In this document: in pieces, positions 7,930-12,583 of the stretch
Layout: every line of letters begins with the position of its first letter
How positions within the stretch are numbered: the first letter of the stretch is position 1
Source: Campylobacteraceae bacterium
Lineage (GTDB): Bacteria; Campylobacterota; Campylobacteria; Campylobacterales; Sulfurovaceae
DNA length: 12,583 nucleotides
Reading direction: 5' to 3'
NCBI GenBank assembly: GCA_026986355.1
Contig: JALSOO010000097.1
Location: forward strand, 1-12,583
Notes under the pieces: generated by a model
Told to the model about the DNA's origin: nothing
The model's input: the letters and a program-made list of their open reading frames with translations, nothing else
Database searches by the model: none
Position numbers and translations under genes: made by a program

Positions 7930-8436
7930 ATGATTCGAAAAATCTTAAAAAACAGAGAAACGAACAGTAAACTCAAACATTTTATAGAAAAATATAAAAT
8001 ACCAAGAGAGTATCTATCTATTAACCGAAAATCTATATCCAGAGGCATACTTATCGGTCTTTTTTGGGGATTTATCCCAATGCCTATGCAGATGTTGGCT
8101 GTATTAGCCGTTACACCCTTTATACGATTTAATGTACCTATAGCTATCTCAATGGTATGGTTAAGTAATCCTATTACCATGCCATTTATGTACTATATGG
8201 AGTACAAAACAGGAATTTTTCTATTAGGAACAGAAGGTTTAAATAACATTGAACTAACCTTGGATTGGTTTAGCCAAAATTGGGACACTATTATAGTACC
8301 TTTATATGTTGGAACTGTTCCTTATTCTACTTTAGTTTCACTAATTATATATTATATCATAAATATTCTATGGATAAACTCTGTAAAAAAAGAGAGAATT
8401 AAAAAGAGCAAAAAATTAGAGTTAATAAAGCCCTAG
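7930..8436 (+). CDS. DUF2062 family membrane protein
   Basis: A 168-residue inner-membrane protein of unknown biochemical function. A basic N-terminal tail is followed by hydrophobic segments at about 38–62 and 69–88, and a third at about 122–150, then a Lys-rich C-terminal tail. The family-typical motifs are GLFWGFIPMPMQM at 43–55 and WLSNPITMP at 77–85. In other bacteria DUF2062 domains occur alone or fused to glycosyltransferases, but nothing here points to a partner. The gene stands alone, divergent from the nfu operon and convergent with rplQ. The Shine-Dalgarno is weak (GGTGG, four bases before the ATG), suggesting low expression. Family assignment is fairly firm; function is not known. 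Confidence 0.8.
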   Translation: MIRKILKNRETNSKLKHFIEKYKIPREYLSINRKSISRGILIGLFWGFIPMPMQMLAVLAVTPFIRFNVPIAISMVWLSNPITMPFMYYMEYKTGIFLLGTEGLNNIELTLDWFSQNWDTIIVPLYVGTVPYSTLVSLIIYYIINILWINSVKKERIKKSKKLELIKP

Positions 8437-8446
8437 AAAAGGGCTT
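8428..8446. terminator. Shared hairpin between DUF2062 gene and alpha operon
   Basis: AAGCCC (8428–8433) pairs with GGGCTT (8441–8446) around a 7-base loop that contains the DUF2062 stop codon. On the minus strand it follows rplQ by about 24 bases and leads into an AT-rich stretch, with a T-run only some 14 bases further on. On the plus strand there is no T-tract. It is probably the alpha-operon terminator, of moderate strength. Confidence 0.45.
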
Positions 8447-8470
8447 GATTTGGTGGGGGGTCTACTACTA

Positions 8471-8818
8471 CTATACTAGTTCGATAATAGCCATTGGTGC
8501 TGCGTCACCTCTACGGTTACGAGTCTTGATAATTCTGGTATAACCACCATTACGTTCTGCATATTCAGGTGCAATTTCAGTAACAAGCTTATTGGTACAA
8601 GCTTTGTCTTGCAACATTGCAAAAACTGCTCTATGTGCATTCTCTCCACTTGATGCCTTTGTTACAAGCTTTTCAAAATAACTTCTAAGCTCTTTTGCTT
8701 TAGGAAGAGTTGTCTCCATTCTTCCATATTTAATAAGAGCAATAGAGAGGTTTTTTAACAGTGCCGCTCTATGAGCAGAAGTTCTGCTTAACTTACGGTA
8801 TCCATGTTTATGTCTCAT
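8471..8818 (-). CDS. rplQ: Ribosomal protein bL17
   Basis: A 115-residue large-subunit protein, normal length for bL17. It has the family start MRHKHGYRKLSRTSAHRAAL, the GRMETTLPKAKELR segment and the C-terminal RRGDAAPMAIIELV. It is the last gene of the alpha operon, 20 bases after rpoA, with AAGGAAG before the ATG. Its TAG stop is followed directly by three further in-frame TAG codons (down to 8462). Confidence 0.97.
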   Translation of the reverse strand: MRHKHGYRKLSRTSAHRAALLKNLSIALIKYGRMETTLPKAKELRSYFEKLVTKASSGENAHRAVFAMLQDKACTNKLVTEIAPEYAERNGGYTRIIKTRNRRGDAAPMAIIELV

Positions 8819-8838
8819 ATATCTTCCTTCTTATCGAG

Positions 8839-9843
8839 CTAGTCTTTTTTTAACTGCTCTATTTTCTTAACAAGATTAACTCTTGTATTGTCTGCGAGTT
8901 CAAAATCTTCATCATATCCTAGAGCATCTAAACACTCATTAATCTCATCAAGGGATTTTCTACCAAGATTTTTGATATTTTTAATCTCAGTTGTACTCAT
9001 AAGTACTAACTCTCCAATGACTTTCATTCCTGCTCTATCAAGTGAATTAAATGAACGAGCTGATAGTCCAAGTGATTCAATTGGTTCTAAATATTTCCTA
9101 ATTTCACTATCATCATTATTACGTTTAATCGGTGCTGCATTGATTTCAACATCAAGCACTCCATTAAATACAGAAAGTTGTTTATACATTGTCTCTAAAG
9201 CATTTGTAAATGCGTCAACAGGTGATACTTGACCATCGGTTTCAATATCAAAGACAATTTTTTCATAGTTTGGATTATCTTCAACCAAGACATTTTGAAT
9301 GTCATAGTTTGCTTTTTTTACAGGAGTAAAGAAAGCATCTAAGGCAATAGCATCAATCGCTACATCTTCTCTAATATCTTCACTTTGAACATATCCTAAA
9401 CCTTTTGCGATAACCACCGTAAAGTTTAGGATAGCATCCTCATTAAGAGTTGCTAAAAATGCTTCTGGATTTACAATCTCTATATTATCCGTGATTAAAT
9501 CTTTTGCAACGATTTCACGAGAACCTACAAAGCTATAGTTAACTTCTAATTTCTCAACACCATCAGGCAGTTTAAAACGAATATTTTTAAGATTAATAAT
9601 AAATACAGCTACATCTTCATGCATTCCACGAACACTATCAAACTCATGTGATGCACCCTCAATTTTAATTGAGATTGGAGCAAATCCTACAGAAGAACCT
9701 AAAATAAGTCTTCTTAGGGGATGAGCCAATGTAATAGCATAACCACTCTCAAAAGGATAGGCAATAACTTCAGATCTATTTGTTCCTAGTTCATTCACTT
9801 CTACATTTGTTGGAAGTGATGGAGCTACTTTAATTTTTTTCAT
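8839..9843 (-). CDS. rpoA: RNA polymerase subunit alpha
   Basis: A 334-residue alpha subunit. The N-terminal domain (to about residue 235) dimerises and nucleates polymerase assembly; HPLRRLILGSSVGFAP at 41–56 is the conserved dimerisation/beta-contact region. After a short linker, the C-terminal domain (about 250–312) carries the DNA- and activator-contacting residues: R263 and N266 in LSARSFN (E. coli R265 and N268) and NLGRKSL at 292–298. A functional alpha C-terminal domain implies that UP elements and activators can work in this organism. It sits 28 bases after rpsD and is co-transcribed with the r-protein genes. Confidence 0.97.
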   Translation of the reverse strand: MKKIKVAPSLPTNVEVNELGTNRSEVIAYPFESGYAITLAHPLRRLILGSSVGFAPISIKIEGASHEFDSVRGMHEDVAVFIINLKNIRFKLPDGVEKLEVNYSFVGSREIVAKDLITDNIEIVNPEAFLATLNEDAILNFTVVIAKGLGYVQSEDIREDVAIDAIALDAFFTPVKKANYDIQNVLVEDNPNYEKIVFDIETDGQVSPVDAFTNALETMYKQLSVFNGVLDVEINAAPIKRNNDDSEIRKYLEPIESLGLSARSFNSLDRAGMKVIGELVLMSTTEIKNIKNLGRKSLDEINECLDALGYDEDFELADNTRVNLVKKIEQLKKD

Positions 9844-9871
9844 TCTTTGCCTTTTTGCCTAATGTTTATTG

Positions 9872-10498
9872 TTACTTAGAGTAAAGCTCAACGATTAATC
9901 TCTCTTCAACTGGGATTGAAATCTCATCTCTATTTGGAACTCTTGTAAATATACCAAAGAGTTTATCTTTTTCTACATCTACCCACTCAACCATTCCAGT
10001 TTGATTTGTAAGTTCCATTGCTCTTACAACTTGTGGATTGGTTTTAGATTTTTCTCTAATTTCAATTTTTTGACCTGCTTTTACTCTAAAAGATGGAATA
10101 TCAACACGTTTACCATCGACAAGAACATGTCCGTGGTTAGTAAGTTGTCTTGCAAATCTTCTAGTAGTAGCAAAACCCATTCTATAAACTACATTATCAA
10201 GTCTCTGTTCGAGAAGTTGGATAAGGATTGCTCCTGTGTTTCCATCTTTTCTATTTGCTTCAGCAAAAAGAGCTCTAAACTGTTTTTCAGATACGCCATA
10301 CATGAATTTAGCTTTTTGCTTCTCTTGAAGTTGCTCACCATATTCACTTAATTTTGTTCGTCTTTGACCATGTTGCCCTGGTGGGTATGGTCTTTTCTCT
10401 AAAGCCGATTTACCTGCTAGTCTTCTCTCTCCTTTTAAGCCGAGATCAACATCAAGTCTTCGCTCTAGTTTTTCAACTGGACCTCTATATCTTGCCAT
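9872..10498 (-). CDS. rpsD: Ribosomal protein uS4
   Basis: A 208-residue small-subunit assembly protein that binds 16S rRNA early. It opens with MARYRGPVEKLERRLDVDLG. PYPPGQHG is at 37–44 and the S4 RNA-binding domain at about 96–147 (LEQRLDNVVYRMGFATTRRF, then HVLVDGKRVDIPS). There is no N-terminal zinc-binding cysteine cluster, so it is the cysteine-free form. In E. coli S4 is also the translational repressor of this operon, acting on a pseudoknot in the leader. A pseudoknot-capable leader is present here (11430–11507), which makes S4 the leading candidate regulator. AAAGGT lies seven bases before the ATG. Confidence 0.97.
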   Translation of the reverse strand: MARYRGPVEKLERRLDVDLGLKGERRLAGKSALEKRPYPPGQHGQRRTKLSEYGEQLQEKQKAKFMYGVSEKQFRALFAEANRKDGNTGAILIQLLEQRLDNVVYRMGFATTRRFARQLTNHGHVLVDGKRVDIPSFRVKAGQKIEIREKSKTNPQVVRAMELTNQTGMVEWVDVEKDKLFGIFTRVPNRDEISIPVEERLIVELYSK

Positions 10499-10535
10499 AT
10501 TTAATACCTTTAATTATTCTATGAATTATTAAGTC

Positions 10536-10552
10536 AATCACAAACAGTGATT
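10536..10552 (-). other. Small hairpin over the rpsK stop, before rpsD
   Basis: A 6-bp stem, AATCAC (10536–10541) with GTGATT (10547–10552), and a 5-base loop overlap the rpsK stop. They lie in the longest intercistronic gap of the operon (52 bases). It could be an RNA processing or stability element; it lacks a terminator T-tract. Confidence 0.3.
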
Positions 10553-10925
10553 AAACTCTTCTCTGCTTAGGAGGACGACAACCATTATGAGGTAATGGAG
10601 TAATATCTTTTAACCAAGCTACTCTAATACCTTCAGTTGCACCAATTGATTTGACAGCTGTATCTCTACCAGAACCAGGTCCTTGTACTTTGATACCAAC
10701 CTCTTTGATTCCATGTTCCATAGCTTTTGACATTGCATCAGCAACTGCTTCTGTAGCTGCAAAAGGTGTAGATTTTTTAGAACCTTTAAATCCTAATGCA
10801 CCTGCAGAACTCCATGCAATAACATTTCCTAGCTCATCAGTAACTGTAATTACTGTATTGTTAAAAGTAGCAGCTACGTAAACTACACCTTTAGCAATAT
10901 TCTTTTTTGCTTTTTTCTTAGCCAT
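10551..10925 (-). CDS. rpsK: Ribosomal protein uS11
   Basis: A 124-residue protein of the 30S platform. The lysine-rich N-terminus is followed by GVVYVAATFNNTVITVTD, FKGSKKSTPFAA, the QGPGSGRDTA loop and the C-terminal PLPHNGCRPPKQRRV, all hallmarks of uS11. The start has AAGG about ten bases upstream. It lies 14 bases after rpsM. Confidence 0.97.
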   Translation of the reverse strand: MAKKKAKKNIAKGVVYVAATFNNTVITVTDELGNVIAWSSAGALGFKGSKKSTPFAATEAVADAMSKAMEHGIKEVGIKVQGPGSGRDTAVKSIGATEGIRVAWLKDITPLPHNGCRPPKQRRV

Positions 10926-10939
10926 TTATCATTACCTTC

Positions 10940-11302
10940 TTATGCTGCACCAACAGTTTTTCTTTTACCCTTACGAGTTCTAGCATTTGTCTTAGTTTTT
11001 TGACCTCTACATGGTAGACCACGTCTATGTCTAAGCCCTCTATATGAACCTAAATCCATAAGACCTTTGATATCCAAAGTTACTTTTTTTCTAAGATCAC
11101 CTTCCACCATGAAATTTTCTTGAATTTCATTACGGATTGCAGCTGCTTGTGAATCGGTTAACTCATATACTCTTGTATTATAATCAACACCTGTTGCATC
11201 AAGAATTTTTCTTGAGCTATGAAGACCTATACCATAAATATAGGTTAATCCATATTCGATTCTCTTTTTTTTCGGTAAATCAACACCTGATATACGTGCC
11301 AT
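10940..11302 (-). CDS. rpsM: Ribosomal protein uS13
   Basis: A 120-residue protein of the 30S head that contacts the P-site tRNA and the intersubunit bridge. It starts MARISGVDLPKKKRIEYGLT and has YRGLRHRRGLPCRGQKTKTN near the C-terminus, followed by the basic tail GKRKTVGAA. It begins two bases after rpmJ, so the two are probably translationally coupled. Confidence 0.97.
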   Translation of the reverse strand: MARISGVDLPKKKRIEYGLTYIYGIGLHSSRKILDATGVDYNTRVYELTDSQAAAIRNEIQENFMVEGDLRKKVTLDIKGLMDLGSYRGLRHRRGLPCRGQKTKTNARTRKGKRKTVGAA

Positions 11303-11304
11303 GC

Positions 11305-11418
11305 TTATCCTTGTCTCTGTTTATGTTTTGGATTTTTGCAGATAATTCTAACGATACCTTTTCGTTTGATTATCTTGCAATCATCACACATTTTTTTTAC
11401 TGATGGTCTAACCTTCAT
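11305..11418 (-). CDS. rpmJ: Ribosomal protein bL36
   Basis: A 37-residue protein whose translation begins MKVRPSVKKMCDDCKIIKRK and ends NPKHKQRQG. It keeps the zinc-ribbon cysteines C11 and C14 (CDDC) and C27, with H32 as the fourth ligand, so it is the zinc-binding form. It is the first gene of the alpha operon here. AGGAG at 11425–11429 lies six bases before the ATG. The base next to that Shine-Dalgarno closes the predicted leader pseudoknot, so bL36 is the gene whose translation would be controlled directly. Confidence 0.96.
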   Translation of the reverse strand: MKVRPSVKKMCDDCKIIKRKGIVRIICKNPKHKQRQG

Positions 11419-11429
11419 TGGTTACTCCT

Positions 11430-11507
11430 ATAGTCTGTTTTCGCACTTTGTTGTTGCGTCATGGTTGGATGAAAATAGACTATTATTAATAATTTATTGT
11501 CCAACCA
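11430..11507 (-). promoter_or_regulatory. Predicted H-type pseudoknot in the alpha-operon leader RNA
   Basis: In the minus-strand RNA, TGGTTGGA (11507–11500) is an exact complement of TCCAACCA (11469–11462), giving 8 bp. ATAGTCTATTTTC (11483–11471) pairs with GAAAACAGACTAT (11442–11430) in 12 of 13 positions, the exception being one A·C mismatch. The order a–b–a'–b' makes the helices cross. Connecting loops are 16, 1 and 19 bases, which is sterically comfortable and favours coaxial stacking. The last strand ends one base before the rpmJ Shine-Dalgarno. Pairings are seen directly; folding and regulation, probably by S4 as in E. coli, are inferred. Confidence 0.6.
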
Positions 11508-11528
11508 ACTCTTATATAATTAGTGCCT

Positions 11529-11534
11529 ATTATA
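11529..11534 (-). promoter_or_regulatory. Candidate alpha-operon promoter -10 box
   Basis: A perfect TATAAT on the minus strand has no good -35 but a T-run directly before it. Transcription from near 11522 would give a leader of about 104 bases carrying the whole pseudoknot. A second AT-rich box, TATAAG (11516–11511), would start inside the first pseudoknot arm and destroy it, so the true start site matters. Confidence 0.45.
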
Positions 11535-11563
11535 TAAAAATTCTTCACGCAGTTTTACACTAA

Positions 11564-11600
11564 ACCTAGATTTAGGTCGCGAATACTAACAAAAATGTTA
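11564..11600. other. Two short dyads upstream of the alpha-operon promoter
   Basis: ACCTA/TAGGT with a 4-base spacer (11564–11577) and TAACA/TGTTA with a 4-base spacer (11587–11600) lie about 30–70 bases upstream of the TATAAT. They could be protein-binding sites or chance dyads in AT-rich DNA. The rest of 11601–11663 shows nothing I can name. Confidence 0.2.
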
Positions 11601-11663
11601 TTAACTTTTACTTATATTTTAAATAATTATCTATTTTTTATGATTTTTTGTTAAAGAAGAAGC

Positions 11664-11689
11664 AAGTTGGTCGAAGTCGTGACCAACTT
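11664..11689 (-). terminator. Terminator of the panD–ybaB unit
   Basis: A perfect 9-bp stem, AAGTTGGTC (11664–11672) with GACCAACTT (11681–11689), and an 8-base loop lie 15 bases after the ybaB stop. On the minus strand they are followed by GCTTCTTCTTT. This separates panD–ybaB from the alpha operon, which therefore needs its own promoter. Confidence 0.65.
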
Positions 11690-11704
11690 AAAGAGTAAAA
11701 TTGA

Positions 11705-12031
11705 CTATTTCATGCTAAATGGATTCATTCCACCCATCATACCACCGAAATTACTCATTGCTTGAGACTTTTTATTATCTTCTACCATTTTTAGAACATC
11801 ATTGATAGCAGAGATAAGAAGAATCTGTAATGAAGATTTGTCTTCTAATAGAGAATCATCAATCATAATATCAATAATCTCATTAGCTCCATTTGCTGTT
11901 ACCTCTACCATGCCACCACCTGCTTTTGCTGTCATAGTTATATTTTTGGCTTGTTCTTCCATCTCTTTGGCTTTAGATTGAAGCTCTTGAACCATTTCAC
12001 CCATTTTGCTCATATCAAAATCTTTAAACAT
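11705..12031 (-). CDS. ybaB: YbaB/EbfC family nucleoid-associated protein
   Basis: A 108-residue small DNA-binding protein that dimerises and coats or bends DNA. The N-terminal helix MGEMVQELQSKAKEMEEQAK is coiled-coil-like. It is followed by the conserved core AGGGMVEVTANGANEIIDIMI and the helix LISAINDVLKMVEDNKK, then a Met/Gly-rich tail (MMGGMNPF). Elsewhere ybaB often follows dnaX and precedes recR; here it is instead downstream of panD. Its ATG shares one base with the panD TAA (TAATG), so translation is likely coupled. Confidence 0.92.
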   Translation of the reverse strand: MFKDFDMSKMGEMVQELQSKAKEMEEQAKNITMTAKAGGGMVEVTANGANEIIDIMIDDSLLEDKSSLQILLISAINDVLKMVEDNKKSQAMSNFGGMMGGMNPFSMK

Positions 12032-12399
12032 TATTCTAATCCTTTAAACTCTTGTGCTATTGTATTGTCATCTTCTAAAATAACAATTTTAGGCTTAAAC
12101 TCATCAGCCTCTTTTTCACTCATACTAGCATAAGCGATAATAATAATTTTATCTCCCACATGTACTTTTCGAGCTGCTGCTCCATTGAGACATATCTCTT
12201 TTTTTCCTGCTTCCCCTGCAATAATATAGGTGGAGAATCTCTCTCCATTATCAATATTAACAATATCTACTTTTTGTCCTACACGCATATTTCCTGCATC
12301 AAGTAGATTTTGGTCAATGGTTATAGAACCGACATAGTTTAAGTTCGCTTCCGTTACTGTGGCTCTGTGCAGTTTACTATAGAGCATTGTAATGTTCAT
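12031..12399 (-). CDS. panD: Aspartate 1-decarboxylase precursor
   Basis: PanD makes beta-alanine from L-aspartate for pantothenate and coenzyme A. The 122-residue proenzyme cleaves itself between G24 and S25 (NYVGSITID), so S25 becomes the pyruvoyl group. K9 in MLYSKLHRAT and the ERFSTYII and NGAAARKVHVGD segments are typical. The frame stays open 27 codons further upstream. The family's usual start (MNITMLYSK, close to the Helicobacter form) and GGAGA at 12408–12412, eight bases before this ATG, fix the start at 12399. The likely promoter lies just upstream of it. Maturation may need a helper (PanM/PanZ in enterics), but none is visible here. Confidence 0.94.
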   Translation of the reverse strand: MNITMLYSKLHRATVTEANLNYVGSITIDQNLLDAGNMRVGQKVDIVNIDNGERFSTYIIAGEAGKKEICLNGAAARKVHVGDKIIIIAYASMSEKEADEFKPKIVILEDDNTIAQEFKGLE

Positions 12400-12432
12400 T
12401 AGAGTCGTCTCCGTGATTTGTGATTTTTTTGT

Positions 12433-12438
12433 ATTATA
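12433..12438 (-). promoter_or_regulatory. Candidate panD promoter -10 box
   Basis: TATAAT on the minus strand lies 33 bases upstream of the panD ATG, placing the start of transcription near 12426. There is no recognisable -35. It sits just downstream of a terminator, as expected for an independent panD–ybaB unit. Confidence 0.45.
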
Positions 12439-12467
12439 GCAGATTATTATCAAATCGTATCGTAAAA

Positions 12468-12487
12468 CCACCTCTTTCAAGAGGTGG
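12468..12487 (-). terminator. Intrinsic terminator of the gene entering from the right edge
   Basis: CCACCTCTT (12468–12476) and AAGAGGTGG (12479–12487) form a very compact GC-containing hairpin, realistically 8 bp with a 4-base loop. On the minus strand it is followed at once by TTTT. It lies 25 bases after the TAG of the partial gene at the right edge. Confidence 0.7.
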
Positions 12488-12512
12488 ATATAAGCTACGT
12501 TGTGTTATGATG

Positions 12513-12583
12513 CTATAAATAAGCTTCTGAACTCTGTGCCAAATCATCTAAGATTATCTCATCAAAAAGGCTGTTTTTCTCAT
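12513..12583 (-). CDS. C-terminal end of an unidentified gene (5' part off the window)
   Basis: An open frame runs in from the right edge for 22 full codons to a TAG at 12515–12513. It encodes a C-terminus beginning EKNSLFDEIILDDL and ending AQSSEAYL. The other two minus-strand frames have early stops, and a terminator hairpin follows at the right distance, which together support a real gene end. Too little is present to name the protein. Confidence 0.5.
   Translation of the reverse strand, partial: EKNSLFDEIILDDLAQSSEAYL

Noticed and set aside
7893..8180. Minus-strand ORF of 95 codons opposite the DUF2062 gene
   Set aside because: It is an antisense shadow of a recognisable membrane protein gene, and has no family resemblance or ribosome binding site.
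8452..8460. G-run (GGTGGGGGG) as a phase-variable tract of the Campylobacter kind
   Set aside because: Only six consecutive G, outside any reading frame, between two stop codons; shorter than tracts known to slip.
11136..11563. Plus-strand ORFs opposite rpsM, rpmJ and the leader
   Set aside because: They overlap well-identified r-protein genes antisense, have low-complexity composition and lack ribosome binding sites.
11430..11704. A tRNA or other stable RNA gene in the spacer upstream of rpmJ
   Set aside because: No cloverleaf, CCA end or T-loop motif is seen. The structured part is better explained as a leader pseudoknot and a terminator.
12400..12480. Longer panD starting 27 codons upstream
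   Set aside because: The extra residues do not resemble any PanD, the TATAAT and hairpin fall inside or next to the extension, and the good Shine-Dalgarno serves the ATG at 12399.

Overview
The window is AT-rich chromosomal DNA, most likely from a member of the Campylobacterota (epsilonproteobacteria, Sulfurovum/Sulfurimonas-like). The evidence is the protein sequences (PanD and MurE resemble Helicobacter/Campylobacter forms as I recall them), the Nfu–TPR–murE gene order recalled from Campylobacter, and promoters with a good -10 but poor -35. Nearly everything is core metabolism or housekeeping. I see no insertion sequence, prophage, CRISPR array, tRNA or rRNA.

Plus-strand block (1–5552): the 3' end of a coiled-coil/OmpA-domain envelope protein gene that starts off the left edge; a hairpin; leuC with its own promoter; and an 1144-residue protein fusing an LplT-like lysophospholipid transporter to an Aas-type acyltransferase/acyl-ACP synthetase.

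Minus-strand block (7751–5573): a compact operon of an Nfu-type Fe-S protein, a small TPR protein of unknown role, and murE, driven by a near-consensus sigma-70 promoter (TTGACA–17–TATAAA). It converges on aas with 20 bases between the stop codons. A DUF2062 membrane protein gene (7930–8436) is transcribed divergently from it.

Minus-strand block (12583–8471): the last codons of an unidentified gene, a terminator, panD–ybaB (1-nt overlap), another terminator, then the alpha ribosomal operon rpmJ–rpsM–rpsK–rpsD–rpoA–rplQ. rpmJ (37 aa) is encoded at 11305–11418. The operon begins on its own behind a 286-base spacer, with no infA or secY before it.

The most interesting element is in that spacer. 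The presumed leader RNA contains two long complementary pairs in a crossed order (8 bp and 12 of 13 bp). They form a classic H-type pseudoknot whose last strand ends one base before the rpmJ Shine-Dalgarno. This has the same logic as the E. coli alpha-operon leader pseudoknot through which S4 represses its own operon, but the sequence shows no obvious relation. It is a good candidate for a Campylobacterota-type S4 (or other r-protein) autoregulatory leader. Smaller curiosities are four tandem in-frame UAG codons ending rplQ, an 8-bp direct repeat between the divergent nfu and DUF2062 promoters, and a 15-codon upstream ORF whose stop overlaps the rpmJ start.
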